A stretch of 64,000 nucleotides of DNA from Phormidesmis priestleyi ULC007 (GTDB lineage: Bacteria > Cyanobacteriota > Cyanobacteriia > Leptolyngbyales > Leptolyngbyaceae): assembly GCF_001895925.1 (NCBI RefSeq), contig NZ_MPPI01000003.1:80603-144602 (forward strand). Direction: 5' to 3'. The first letter of the stretch is position 1. Every line of letters starts with the position of its first letter. Below, one piece after another: positions 16,554 to 29,640 of the stretch. A program made the translations under genes and the position numbers. The notes below the pieces were generated by a model. The model saw nothing but the letters and a program-made list of their open reading frames with translations. It had not been told where the DNA came from and ran no database searches.

Positions 16554-17224
16554 ATAAACCTCCTACAAAAATCAAACTAGATTTGGAAAGCCTTGATTTC
16601 AGATCTGATTGGTTGACAAGTAATTTTTAAAACGACTTATTCCCAAAGGGAGTTAAGTCAGGTTTACTGGAAAATTTAACATTTGCCAAGGCGGTGATTT
16701 CGACTTGACAAGTGCAGACGACTACACTTGTTGTATGTGTAGTACGAAGATCTGCGGAAGCTGGGTAAGTAGAAATACTTAAAAGCAGTCGGATGCGATC
16801 GCAGTTCTGCAACCCGCGTTTAGAGGGTAGAGTCAAATCCTCATACATCGCTCTATGACGCTAAAGCAAGATCGCCAAGCGCTCAAAAATGAAGCGATTT
16901 GAGGCGCTGCGAAAGTATTCTAAAACACTTAATCTAGGTCGATCGCAAGAACTTATTGCATTTCTGAGCAATTGTTCTTTTTTGTACATAAAATAAATTA
17001 TTTTTTATTGCGAATTTATTCAATTAGGATTGGCTCACCGAGTAATCCTATAGAGAGTTTACAGATTTTGCAAGTCGATCGCAGGGAATTTAAGGCTTTT
17101 TTCTAAAGACTTTCTGATCTTTCTGGATCGTCTCCTCTCGCTCCTCAAACTCTCTAAATCTAGACAGCAGCCAATTGTCAGTTTTTTAGGGTCTGCCCCT
17201 TGACTCAAACCAAGGATGATAGAA
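16554..17224. other. Long intergenic region between the glycosyltransferase and thiC leader
   Basis: About 670 bp with no gene I can support. It holds small inverted repeats, for example ACAAGTG / CACTTGT (16708-16714 and 16724-16730) and CTACAC / GTGTAG (16722-16742), which may be operator-like, and an AT-rich block around 16970-17030 that could carry promoters. Two short open frames here lack any protein-like features. Confidence 0.4.
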
Positions 17225-18703
<1,479 letters not shown>

Positions 18704-18724
18704 GACAGTTTCTCAGTGGCTAAA

Positions 18725-18760
18725 AAGCCTGTTTCCTGAGTGGGGACAGGCTTCTTTATT
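18725..18760 (+). terminator. Terminator after thiC
   Basis: AAGCCTGT and ACAGGCTT form a perfect 8-bp stem with a 13-nt loop, followed by a T-rich tract. Confidence 0.75.
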
Positions 18761-18786
18761 GATTTTCTATTGCTCTCTGATTTGAT

Positions 18787-19086
18787 ATGCACGTAATCAG
18801 CTACCGATGTTTACGCGACTATGGCGAACGACACGCCGACTGCAATGAAGCTTTAGATAACTGGTTTAGAATTGCTAGTAAAGCTGACTGGTCTAACTTA
18901 GTCGAGGTTCAAGCCGTTTTTCCACAAGCTGAAGCAGTTGGTAACTTCACGGTTTTCAATATTAAAGGAAATAAATATCGCTTGATAGTGAGCATCGATT
19001 ACGAAGGGCAATTGATATACATCAAATATATTCTCACTCACGCAGAATACGACAAGGAGAAATGGAAAAATGACCCTTATTTTTAA
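18787..19086 (+). CDS. higB: HigB-type mRNA interferase toxin
   Basis: Protein of 99 residues of the HigB/RelE-like toxin family, predicted to cleave mRNA on the ribosome. It begins MHVISYRCLRDYGERHADC and has the typical core (FTVFNIKGNKYRLIVSIDYEGQ, then IYIKYILTHAEYDK). Its last 17 bp overlap the start of the antitoxin gene. The toxin-first order is the usual one for HigBA. Confidence 0.88.
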   Translation: MHVISYRCLRDYGERHADCNEALDNWFRIASKADWSNLVEVQAVFPQAEAVGNFTVFNIKGNKYRLIVSIDYEGQLIYIKYILTHAEYDKEKWKNDPYF

Positions 19087-19474
19087 TCCAGATAAATATG
19101 CAAATTTGCTGTCTCAGTATCAGCCGAGATTAATTAGAACTGAGGAGGAAAACAACAAAGCTTTGGCGATCGTAGAAGAATTAATGCACCGTCCAAATCG
19201 CAGCCTAGAAGAGAATGAGCTTTATGCGTTGCTGATCACGCTAATTGAGAAATTTGAACAGGACTATTACTCACCTGGTAAGGCTTCTAATCCTCGCTCT
19301 CTGCTGCTCTTTTTAATGGAGCAACGCAACCTCAAACAATCAGATTTGGTAGATGTGATGGGTTCTGAGGAAGTTGTTTTAGAAGCGATCGCTGGCAGCC
19401 GAGAAATCAATCAAGCTCAAGCAAAAGCTTTAGGCGGATTCTTTCAAGTTGATCCGAGTTTGTTTTTGACTTAA
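19070..19474 (+). CDS. higA: HigA-type antitoxin with HTH domain
   Basis: Protein of 134 residues. The N-terminal half (helical, RSLEENELYALLITLIEKFE) resembles HigA partners of HigB toxins. The C-terminal half has an Xre-type helix-turn-helix (LLFLMEQRNLKQSDLVDVMGS, then EINQAQAKALGGFFQVDPSLF). Expected to bind the toxin and repress its own operon. Overlaps higB by 17 bp in another frame. Confidence 0.87.
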   Translation: MTLIFNPDKYANLLSQYQPRLIRTEEENNKALAIVEELMHRPNRSLEENELYALLITLIEKFEQDYYSPGKASNPRSLLLFLMEQRNLKQSDLVDVMGSEEVVLEAIAGSREINQAQAKALGGFFQVDPSLFLT

Positions 19475-19709
19475 GGATAGATGATTTTAGAATTAGGCTA
19501 ATTGGTATTCAATCAAACTGATGCGATCGCTTTCTTGCAAGGCTAAAAATTCTTGATGCAGAATGAAATTTCTCACTCTGAAGTCAGGATTCTGACCCAA
19601 CAAAGATATCCCTCACCTTGACTCGAACTTGGGATATTACACTACAAACGATCGGATCTTCCACTGCATACACTGCTTCTTCACTGCTTCTTCGTAGAGT
19701 CCTCTCGCC
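19475..19709. other. Intergenic region between higA and the Uma2 gene
   Basis: Convergent spacer of 235 bp. I see no gene or convincing hairpin in it. Confidence 0.3.
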
Positions 19710-20297
19710 TCACATCCCTCGAATCACCTGTGTAAACTCATTCACCGCATCATACTGGTCAGCCATTCGTGAATACTGTGCCAACACCACCAAATCTAAA
19801 TCAGGCAGCAAAGAACTTTGGGCAACCCTTTCGTAGCCATTTTCTTGAAGGCAATAGGCTGAAATTGTGCCGTCTTCCCAGAACCAAACTTCAGGGACTT
19901 TTAAGCGTTTGTAGATTTCTAGCTTGCTAATTCCGCCACTGGTAACGGTGATTTCTAATACTAAGTCGGGGATAGGCTTTTTAGTGCCCAAACTGTACGA
20001 CTCATCCGGTTCTCGTCTTGCGCCATCTTTCCGCTTGCCGAGAGTAGTGCTTCCCCGAATATAAAACCGAATTCCTCGCTCTCGCATAAAAGCTTCTATC
20101 AAGCGACTGACGGTACATTTGGGTTCTTCGTGTTCTTCAAAAAACGGAGCCGTGATTTCTAAAAATCCATCCAGGTAGATTAAGCGTGCGCCTGTGCCTT
20201 CTAGCTCTACGTCTAGTCTTTCGAGAGCATCCCAAGTGAGGTTGTAGAGAAGGACGGAATTTTGGCGAGTTGGTTTTTCGAGAACTGGAGAATTCAT
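19710..20297 (-). CDS. Uma2-family (DUF820) putative endonuclease
   Basis: Protein of 195 residues of the Uma2 restriction-endonuclease-like fold, common in cyanobacteria in many copies. The PD-(D/E)xK-type residues appear as EPDESY, then DLVLEIT, then ISKLEIYKRLKVPEVWFW. No known physiological target; often found near mobile or defence genes. It stands alone, downstream of and co-oriented with the M10 protease gene (42-bp gap), with no visible partner. Confidence 0.85.
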   Translation of the reverse strand: MNSPVLEKPTRQNSVLLYNLTWDALERLDVELEGTGARLIYLDGFLEITAPFFEEHEEPKCTVSRLIEAFMRERGIRFYIRGSTTLGKRKDGARREPDESYSLGTKKPIPDLVLEITVTSGGISKLEIYKRLKVPEVWFWEDGTISAYCLQENGYERVAQSSLLPDLDLVVLAQYSRMADQYDAVNEFTQVIRGM

Positions 20298-20339
20298 AGG
20301 TCGATCGCTCTAAACCTGGATGTGATTATTTTAGGCGCT

Positions 20340-23300
20340 TTAGCCAAGCCCGATCGCGGCAACTAAGCTCGATGTCCCCAACAGATTAACAGCAGTGCCA
20401 GAACAAATAGGACACATACAAGCGGCTGGCGACATTGGGGGTTGTACTTGGGAAGTTGAGGCAACGGTTGCAGTCAGTCCACTCGCAGCAGCGACTATAT
20501 CTAGAGAAGCATTAGGAGCTGTGATCGCAGCAGGAACCGCCACGGCTTGCCAACTACCTGAACTGCTATAGGTATAGTAAGTGTCCCCAACAAGCAGCTT
20601 CATTGAGCCATTAGCACCATAGTAGTTTTGCAGTCGGATAGAACCAGAACCTAGCCCGATCGTCAAGTCGCTTCCGCTGACCGCAGTGGTCAGATTAGAC
20701 AAGTTAAATCCTGCAAGCTCTAGACTATCGGCAGCACTGCTAGAATCAATCACATCATCTCCCGTAAACGTGCCAAACGTATAGCCTTTAAAGACATTGC
20801 TTGCAGTGTTGGCGATAATGTAATCATTGCCACAGGAAGTAATGAGATTTTCGATCATAGTGCCCTCAGCGATCGTGGTGCCAAAGTTAGACGTGGCGGA
20901 TTGCGAACCCTGGGGAATTCCATCGGTCGGCTGACTATCCTGACCATAGTCATAATAAGTTGACCCATTGTAAGAAGATTGAGTGGTTAAAATGCCACCT
21001 GGATTGAGGTCAAACCGATAGCTTGACCCACCAGACAACCCAGAAAAATCTAAGGTGTCTACCCCACCAGCATCCCAAATGCTCTGCTTTAACTCAGTGG
21101 TAGTGCTGCCAAAAAACTGATTTGCAACGCCATAACCATAGACCGTGTTAAACGTGTAGGTGGTCGCGTCGGCGTTTTGATTTCTTGCCCCATAGAGATA
21201 CTGCAACGCCCGAATATCATAACTCATGGGCGTAATGGCTTTACTGCCATGATATTGTGTGTCACTCGTGCCATTGTTATAAGTCATCACAGTGTTGGTC
21301 GTGTTATCTTCAGTTGGTGATAAGAAAGGTGCTTCTGTAGTGCCCCCTCCAACGTTGTAATTTCCGGGGTGTTTTAAGCCAAGCGTATGCAGCGTTTCAT
21401 GAATCAGTGACATATAGCCATAGGTTCCTGCACTTCCTTCAAAACTTGTGGCTCGATTAGGGTTGAGATGAATATCACCCCCACTATTAGAGCCTGGATA
21501 GTAGCCATAGGCATAAAAGCCGTAGGCAGCATCGTTGGAGTTTGCCTTACCGTCAGAATACATATAGCGGATGACTCCACAACTTGTTGCCGTATCGGCC
21601 ACTTCGACAAACCGGACGTTGATAAACGACTCGATCGACGACAAAATCGCCCGCACATTATTCTTAATGGTAGTGCTGATCTCCGAAACGATCTCGCGAC
21701 CCGTGTAACCAGACGCATTAGCGTAAAAACTGTAGGTAATCACCCCACCATTCACGCTCGTATTCCAATAAGCGCGGTTTGCGTTCAAGAGGGCATCGAT
21801 CAAGGGATTGCCAGATGCTGCACCATAATTTACTACAGGGTCTTTGACCACATTGGTGATGGACACCTCCTTAGAATCGCTGCCTATGCCTCGGTTGGCG
21901 TTGTTGCTCTCATTTGCCTCGCTGACTGCATTGAGCGAATCAACAATCATGCCAATGTGGTAGCTATTAGTGCCATCTTTAACCCAGAAGCCATCAGCAG
22001 ATCCAGGTAGATAGAGCGTCTTGCTGATTGTTGCCGTTAGCGTGTTGGCGGCTATCGTGTCTAGATCACAGATTGCGAGGAGACGATCGTCTGTTGTCAT
22101 CGTGGTGTCTTTCGAGAGATAGAACGCCACCCGGAAAGGTCGAGCATCAGCACCCGTGTTTTGAATCTTGAAATTAGCCGTCAGGCTGTCTCCTGTGGTG
22201 AACGAGACTTGGGCAATATCAAAGAAAGAGCCAAACAACTCCGGTTGAGCATCAAACTCCAAACTGTCTTGCCCAAAATCGGTTTGAGAAGAGATTAGAC
22301 TGTTGCCATAGTCATATTCGCTGCCTAACAAGTTTGTGCCCGATGCTTTCCCTTGATTGAAGTAATAGGGAGTATAAGTCTTTTGACTATTGTCAATATC
22401 GTAGTATCGATCGACAAAGACTTTGCCGACATCAGTAGCAATTCCTTCTCGACTGGATTTTGTGATGGAATAGTTGCCGTTTGAGCCGATGTCGTTATTG
22501 TTTGGATTCGAGTCCAAAAGGCTTCCAACTGTGTAAGTTCCCGGTTGAGCATAAACCCATCCACTATAGTAGTCAGCCGTGTTGTCTTTCCCGTTATAGT
22601 AGTAGATGAAGTTATATTTAGAGTAGCTAATGTCATAGACCCATTTGTCTAATCCAAAGTCGTTATCGCTACTGTTTGAGTTGCCAATAAAATCGTATTC
22701 ACTGCCTAGATAGTTTGTGCCTGAAGTTTTTCCCTGTCCAAAATAGACGGGTGTGTAAGAGGTAGAGTTCTCGCTGTTGTAGTACTTGTCTACAAACACC
22801 TTACCCAGATCGGCAATATTTTCAGCCGCGATCGCTGACTTAATCAGATATTTGCCAGCGTAACCCGTCTCATTGTTCCCAATCACTGCATCAAAAAGTT
22901 GACCCGCGCTATAAGTATCAGCATAAGCATAGACATGTCCTGTATAGTAGTCTTTACAGTTGTTACTCCCGTTGTAGTAGTAGGTAAATTCGTATTGGTA
23001 GATAGGCAGGGCAGCCGACAAATTAAGTGTGTAGCTTGTGATGTCGCTTCCATTTAAGCTAAGCCGAACATAGTAAGTGCCCGCAGATAATAACCCACTG
23101 CTAATAGATTCTGCTGAGTTGCCAGCGATCGCAGAAGTTTGAATTACCGCACCACTGCTGTTAAGAAGCTGTAGATCAACATTTGCGCTAAGACCATTCA
23201 ACGTCAGGCTTAAACTACTGTTTGCAGACAGTGTAAATTGGTAATCATCCTCAAGATCATTAGCACTGCCTAGCGATTCTCGGAAGGTGGCATTTTTATC

Positions 23301-24314
23301 CAGCGTTCCGATGTTAAAAGCATTTGCGATCGTGTCTCCGACTACATCATTGATCAGCTTTTGTTCAAATTGCTTGCCAACCCCTTCTATCCTCCAGTTT
23401 GGGTCAGCAACTTTGGTAAGAAAAACCGCCGACTCAATGACGTTATTGTTCATCAGCCAAACTGCGTTTTCACCAGTGACATAATTTCGCCAAATGACAT
23501 CAGTCTGCCCATCCTGATTGAAGTCAGCAACTCCTTCTATATTCCAATCTGTGCCAGCAACTTTGGTAAGAAAAACCGCCGACTCAATGACGTTATTGTT
23601 CATCAGCCAAACTGCGTTTTCACCAGTGACATAATTTCGCCAAATGACATCAGCCTGCCCATCGTGATTGAAGTCGGCAACTCCTTCTATATTCCAATCT
23701 GTACCAGGAACTTTGGTGAGAAAAACCGCCGACTCAATGGCGTTATTGTTCATCAGCCAAACTGCATTCTCGCCAGTGGCATAATTTCGCCAAATGACAT
23801 CAGTCTGCCCATCGTGATTGAAGTCGGCAACTCCTTCTATATTCCAATCTGTGCCAGGAACTTTGGTGAGAAAAACCGCCGATTCAATGGCGCTATTGTT
23901 CATCAGCCAAACTGCATTCTCGCCAGTGGCATAATTTCGCCAAGTCAGCTCGGTTTTGAGATCAAAAACAGCAGACAGATTCAGACTATAGCGAGTGCTG
24001 TCTTGACTCGTAGAAACCCGGAGATAATAAGTTCCTGGATTGAGAACTGCACTGACCAGTTCACTGATCGCGCCCTGGTTGTTCGATATCGCCAGAATTT
24101 CGCTGCTGCTGACGGTGCCGTTGCGATCGCGATCTTGAATTAGCTCCAGGTTGGCATCTCCACTCAAGCGATCGAGCACTGTACTGAGACTGCCGTAACT
24201 TTTTAGCTGAAACCGATAATAGTCGGTTAAATTAGCGCTCACTGAGTCAGTTAACGTTTGCGCGCTAGAAGACAGGCTGATCTCTTTAGCCGTCTCTAAA
24301 GTATTATTTGACAC
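20340..24314 (-). CDS. Giant secreted M10 (serralysin-type) metalloprotease with PPC, FG-GAP-like and CARDB-type modules
   Basis: Protein of 1324 residues without a Sec signal, as usual for type-I-secreted serralysins. In order: an N-terminal PPC-like domain; four nearly identical 50-residue FG-GAP/VCBS-like repeats (about 122-311, with DFNHDGQTDVIWRNY); a second PPC-like domain; two repeats of an unrecognised Tyr/Asn-rich module (YNFIYYYNGKDN, then YFNQGKASGTNLLGSEYDYG); a CARDB-like domain; and the zinc protease core with HETLHTLGLKHPGNY at about 971-985. A downstream MSYDIRALQYLYG supplies the Met-turn. The C-terminus ends in CMCPICSGTA plus a hydrophobic tail. The GTG start is preceded by AGAGGAAA. 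Confidence 0.9.
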   Translation of the reverse strand: MSNNTLETAKEISLSSSAQTLTDSVSANLTDYYRFQLKSYGSLSTVLDRLSGDANLELIQDRDRNGTVSSSEILAISNNQGAISELVSAVLNPGTYYLRVSTSQDSTRYSLNLSAVFDLKTELTWRNYATGENAVWLMNNSAIESAVFLTKVPGTDWNIEGVADFNHDGQTDVIWRNYATGENAVWLMNNNAIESAVFLTKVPGTDWNIEGVADFNHDGQADVIWRNYVTGENAVWLMNNNVIESAVFLTKVAGTDWNIEGVADFNQDGQTDVIWRNYVTGENAVWLMNNNVIESAVFLTKVADPNWRIEGVGKQFEQKLINDVVGDTIANAFNIGTLDKNATFRESLGSANDLEDDYQFTLSANSSLSLTLNGLSANVDLQLLNSSGAVIQTSAIAGNSAESISSGLLSAGTYYVRLSLNGSDITSYTLNLSAALPIYQYEFTYYYNGSNNCKDYYTGHVYAYADTYSAGQLFDAVIGNNETGYAGKYLIKSAIAAENIADLGKVFVDKYYNSENSTSYTPVYFGQGKTSGTNYLGSEYDFIGNSNSSDNDFGLDKWVYDISYSKYNFIYYYNGKDNTADYYSGWVYAQPGTYTVGSLLDSNPNNNDIGSNGNYSITKSSREGIATDVGKVFVDRYYDIDNSQKTYTPYYFNQGKASGTNLLGSEYDYGNSLISSQTDFGQDSLEFDAQPELFGSFFDIAQVSFTTGDSLTANFKIQNTGADARPFRVAFYLSKDTTMTTDDRLLAICDLDTIAANTLTATISKTLYLPGSADGFWVKDGTNSYHIGMIVDSLNAVSEANESNNANRGIGSDSKEVSITNVVKDPVVNYGAASGNPLIDALLNANRAYWNTSVNGGVITYSFYANASGYTGREIVSEISTTIKNNVRAILSSIESFINVRFVEVADTATSCGVIRYMYSDGKANSNDAAYGFYAYGYYPGSNSGGDIHLNPNRATSFEGSAGTYGYMSLIHETLHTLGLKHPGNYNVGGGTTEAPFLSPTEDNTTNTVMTYNNGTSDTQYHGSKAITPMSYDIRALQYLYGARNQNADATTYTFNTVYGYGVANQFFGSTTTELKQSIWDAGGVDTLDFSGLSGGSSYRFDLNPGGILTTQSSYNGSTYYDYGQDSQPTDGIPQGSQSATSNFGTTIAEGTMIENLITSCGNDYIIANTASNVFKGYTFGTFTGDDVIDSSSAADSLELAGFNLSNLTTAVSGSDLTIGLGSGSIRLQNYYGANGSMKLLVGDTYYTYSSSGSWQAVAVPAAITAPNASLDIVAAASGLTATVASTSQVQPPMSPAACMCPICSGTAVNLLGTSSLVAAIGLG
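23383..23946 (-). repeat. 150-bp in-frame tandem repeats in the M10 gene
   Basis: Four units with period exactly 150 bp (unit starts near 23383, 23533, 23683, 23833) differ by only a few bases, indicating recent duplication or gene conversion. They encode the FG-GAP-like repeats of the metalloprotease. Confidence 0.9.
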
Positions 24315-24436
24315 AAGGTTTCCTCTGCAAGAATCTGAGTTTTCTTTAGAGTTCCTTGCAGAAGATTAAGATCTATGTACTTATAAAAACTTTACATATA
24401 AAAGCACTTGCGCCTACGAGATTTCACTTAGGCTGG

Positions 24437-25333
24437 TTAAGAGATCGGCTCAAAAACCATTTGAGGAATTAGGAGCCGCCCTTCCTCCGATTCGACTAGT
24501 TGAGCAATGCCCAAAAACCGATTGTCCTCATGACGAACTCGGACGATCGCAGCATTGATTACCTCATCTGTTACCACTTTTTGTCCCCATCGCCAACGCT
24601 TGGCAGGTTCTTCAGGCAGGGTGAAGATCGGCAAGTGAGCCAGAGCAATATCGGGATCGATCGGCGAGAAAGCCTGATCTTGCACTTGAGTAGCAAATTC
24701 GTCTAATGTCAAGCTGTCACTGAGCGTAAACCCACTGCTATCAGTGCGAATCAGTTTGGCTAACGTGCCTCCTACGTCTAACATCGCGCCCAAATCACGG
24801 GCGATCGAGCGAATATATGTCCCCGACCCGCAGGCGATCGCCAAGTCTAATTCTGGAAACTCGCCCGATCTCCAATCCAAAATTTCTAGCTGATAGATGT
24901 CTACAGACCGGGCAGGGACTTCAATTAATTCGCCCGATCGGGCCAGATCATACAGCCGCTTTCCCTGAACTTGAATCGCACTATAGTTGGGCGGCACCTG
25001 CTGAATCGTGCCTTGAAAGAGCGGCAATTTTGATTTCACCGCCTCTAAGGTCAGTCCTGATGCAGGCTGCTTCGCAAGCACCTCGCCCTCTAAATCATCA
25101 GTCGCAGTCGTCAACCCAAAGCAAATCGTTGCGTGATAGGCCTTATCTGAAGGCAAATATTGCAGCAGTCGAGTGGCCCGACCTAGCGCGATCGGCAACA
25201 CGCCCGTCGCAGCCGGATCGAGCGTTCCGGCGTGACCTACCCGCTTTAGCTTTAAAATTCGCCGCACTTTCGCGACACAATCATGAGACGTAAACCCCAA
25301 AGGTTTGTTGAGGTTGAGAAACCCGTTAATCAC
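24437..25333 (-). CDS. truB: tRNA pseudouridine(55) synthase TruB
   Basis: Converts U55 in the T-loop of most tRNAs to pseudouridine, in the cytoplasm. The 298-residue protein has the catalytic Asp39 in [14 protein letters not shown], the start [16 protein letters not shown], and the RNA-binding core [13 protein letters not shown]. It starts with GTG (25331-25333) preceded by AAGGTGA. The upstream co-oriented hydrolase gene was probably once 14-20 bp away, but a repeat element now separates them. Confidence 0.95.
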   Translation of the reverse strand: MINGFLNLNKPLGFTSHDCVAKVRRILKLKRVGHAGTLDPAATGVLPIALGRATRLLQYLPSDKAYHATICFGLTTATDDLEGEVLAKQPASGLTLEAVKSKLPLFQGTIQQVPPNYSAIQVQGKRLYDLARSGELIEVPARSVDIYQLEILDWRSGEFPELDLAIACGSGTYIRSIARDLGAMLDVGGTLAKLIRTDSSGFTLSDSLTLDEFATQVQDQAFSPIDPDIALAHLPIFTLPEEPAKRWRWGQKVVTDEVINAAIVRVRHEDNRFLGIAQLVESEEGRLLIPQMVFEPIS

Positions 25334-25336
25334 AAT

Positions 25337-25524
25337 TCACCTTTATTTAACGCTCGATAGAAGTGGTTCACTCCGATGATGAATTCGGGAGAGCTACCTA
25401 AATCCCCAAGATTGGGGGACTTTGAACCGGAAATTTTGGCTTGAAGTCCCCCCAATTGGGGGATTTAGGGGGCAGAAGCCGCTGAGAACGAAGCGAAAAA
25501 ACTCGTCGAACTCACCTTTATTTA
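25337..25524. repeat. Inserted palindromic element with 13-bp flanking duplication
   Basis: TCACCTTTATTTA occurs at 25337-25349 and again at 25512-25524, framing about 162 bp. The insert carries the CCTAAATCCCC / GGGGGATTTAGG hairpin also seen at 6363-6467. The duplicated bases comprise the stop region of the hydrolase gene and the truB ribosome-binding site. Confidence 0.65.
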
Positions 25525-27197
25525 GTCAATTGGTCTACATTTAGCGATCGCACTAGACTCAACGGCAAAGGGTCTTGACTAATAAATTGGGCATAACTAG
25601 CCGACAAATAGGGTCGATAGTTGGGCTGATTGGCGATGTAGGTTTCAAAGAATGCCAGACTGAGGGCATTCATATAGCGACGGGCAACTTCTGGAGCAGG
25701 GCCCACCACTTCAGGCGGCAACGGGATCGAATCATTAGTCGTGGTTTCTTCTAACGTAGAGAAATGAGTGCCGCGATCGAGCAGCGCCAGATAACGATCG
25801 GGAGACTGCAACCAGGTAAAAGGCTGCACCTGCTCTGGCAGCGCTGGGGCAACCGTATCGGCATTGCCAGACACAATCATCGTGGGAATTGAAATTTGGT
25901 TGAACCCAGCTTGACCGATCACCGCACTATCGATCGGGTTAATGGCAAAAATCGCTTTCACGCGTGAATCTTGCAAGCCATAGTTGAGGGGCGGTAAGGC
26001 ATTTGCTCGACATTGCAAAAGCACCGATAAGTTGAGGGTGTTGTCAAGCGCTTGAGTGCCACAGTCTTTTTGCAGTTGCTCAAAGTTGATCGGCGCACCT
26101 GCCAGCGCTAAAACAGTGTAGCCTCCAAATGATTGCCCTAAAACGCCAACCTGCTCTAGATTAAGACGACCATAGCGGGGGTCAGACTTGGCACGGCGCG
26201 TCAGGTCATCTAGCAGATATTTAATATCAAGCGGACGATCGACAAACTCACTCGGTGCGGCAGCTTCACCAACCGTTCCGGCAACCAAGGCTTGAAGCTG
26301 TGCGGCATTGCTGCCAGGATGTTCGGGCACTGCCACCGCAAACCCATGAGAGGCGAGATGCTCGGCTAAATAGCGAAACGTCGTGCGATCGGAACCTAAG
26401 CCGTGAGAAATGATCACTACCGGAATTTTAGGGGCTTGGCGCTCCGTTCTGATCTGCGGAAGATAGACATCGACCGGAAACACGCGATCTCTGCCCAATG
26501 CCGTCACAAAGCTGCGCGTTCGATCGACTAATCGGATCGTTTGTTTTTGCCAACTAAATGCGCCTCGACTTGCCAAATCGGGCAGCGGAGTCGTAGTGGC
26601 GATCGGCGAAGCGAGGGCTTCTAGTTGTGCTAGTTGGTTGATCGTGGCGGTGGCTTGGTTAGTGCGGCTGACTGCCTGTTCTAATTCTCCGGCAATTTGG
26701 AGGCTGCGCTGCAAGTCGATTCGCAGTCCGCGCGTCGGAAATTTGCGAAACACATTCAGAGGAGTCAGCCCTTCGGGATCGCTGGATGCTAAAATCAACG
26801 CCGCTCGAATTGCATAAAAGCCCGTGTCTCGCGATTCGGGCTGAATCACCTGACCCAAACGCCGCAGCAAAATTTCTCCTTGAGGCGTGTAGAGAAACTG
26901 AGAAACCGCGATCGGGGTTAAGTCTGCCCGCACTACTAATGCCTGCCGCAAATCTGCCAATCGTTTGGCATCTGCATATTGAGAATAGACGAACAGGTCG
27001 CTATCTAATTCACCTTTGCGGACAAAGGCTTCAAGGGCAGCCACCGAAATCGATCGTTCCAGCGCACCATAAGATACATAAAGTCGCTCGGCACTGACAG
27101 CAGGACGAGCCAGCAGGGCGACAGGAATCAGACTCCAACTCAAAAGTTTGAAGCTTTGCCGAATCCAATTAAGTCGGGGTTGAGAACGATCGTACAT
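25518..27197 (-). CDS. Exported alpha/beta hydrolase with N-terminal DUF1400
   Basis: Protein of 559 residues. An N-terminal signal (LLSWSLIPVALLARPAVSAE) is followed by the cyanobacterial DUF1400 domain (ERLYVSYGALERSISVAALEAF, about 35-165). Then an alpha/beta-hydrolase domain: oxyanion region ISHGLGSDRTTFRYLAEHLASHG, nucleophile elbow GQSFGG, acid segment VSGNADTVAP and catalytic-type His in RGTHFSTLEE. Resembles platelet-activating-factor acetylhydrolase/lipase-like enzymes; the substrate is unknown. The ATG at 27197 (MYDRSQPRLN) is preceded by GGAG; an in-frame start at 27224 is possible. Confidence 0.85.
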   Translation of the reverse strand: MYDRSQPRLNWIRQSFKLLSWSLIPVALLARPAVSAERLYVSYGALERSISVAALEAFVRKGELDSDLFVYSQYADAKRLADLRQALVVRADLTPIAVSQFLYTPQGEILLRRLGQVIQPESRDTGFYAIRAALILASSDPEGLTPLNVFRKFPTRGLRIDLQRSLQIAGELEQAVSRTNQATATINQLAQLEALASPIATTTPLPDLASRGAFSWQKQTIRLVDRTRSFVTALGRDRVFPVDVYLPQIRTERQAPKIPVVIISHGLGSDRTTFRYLAEHLASHGFAVAVPEHPGSNAAQLQALVAGTVGEAAAPSEFVDRPLDIKYLLDDLTRRAKSDPRYGRLNLEQVGVLGQSFGGYTVLALAGAPINFEQLQKDCGTQALDNTLNLSVLLQCRANALPPLNYGLQDSRVKAIFAINPIDSAVIGQAGFNQISIPTMIVSGNADTVAPALPEQVQPFTWLQSPDRYLALLDRGTHFSTLEETTTNDSIPLPPEVVGPAPEVARRYMNALSLAFFETYIANQPNYRPYLSASYAQFISQDPLPLSLVRSLNVDQLTK

Positions 27198-27262
27198 AAA
27201 AAACACTGCTCCAATCGAGGGCAAGTGCAGAAATTACTCTAGGTTCAGCATAATTGATTTTA

Positions 27263-27375
27263 GGCGTTGCAGGAGGGGATGAAATGGCTGTAGGGGTAGC
27301 GCCCCCGTGCCTACCCCTGACGGAGGGCAACCACGGGGGGATTGCCCCTACCCAATCATCCTATTCCGCAATGCC
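27263..27375. repeat. MITE copy A (GGC-GTTGC ended)
   Basis: Starts GGCGTTGCAGGAGGGGATGA and ends, on the opposite strand, GGCATTGCGGAATAGGATGA. The core, with GGGGTAGCGCCCCCGTGCC and a matching GGGGGATTGCCCCTACCC, is almost identical to the copy at 63509-63625. Flanks TGATTTTA and CAATTTTA resemble an 8-bp target duplication with two changes. Confidence 0.75.
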
Positions 27376-27420
27376 CAATTTTATTGGGACGCAATGGGAC
27401 GATCGCTCACAACTTACCTC

Positions 27421-29508
<2,088 letters not shown>

Positions 29509-29640
29509 TCACGCGACTTGCCGTTAGTGGAAGCGTTATTATAAACTTCGTTGTCTGCCTCAGTTCAGATTTTGCTGAGGGGTTACAAAACGAACACGAT
29601 CGAGTATCCTAACTAGTAATTCCGTACTTTGGGGTAAACC

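Noticed and set aside
16627..16848. 73-codon minus-strand frame upstream of the glycosyltransferase
   Set aside because: No protein-like pattern or ribosome-binding site; likely intergenic.
23383..23946. Possible CRISPR-like array
   Set aside because: Units are contiguous 150-bp coding repeats without spacers.
23361..24143. 260-codon plus-strand open frame with repeated segments
   Set aside because: It is the complement of the 150-bp repeats of the M10 gene; the repeats keep the opposite strand open.
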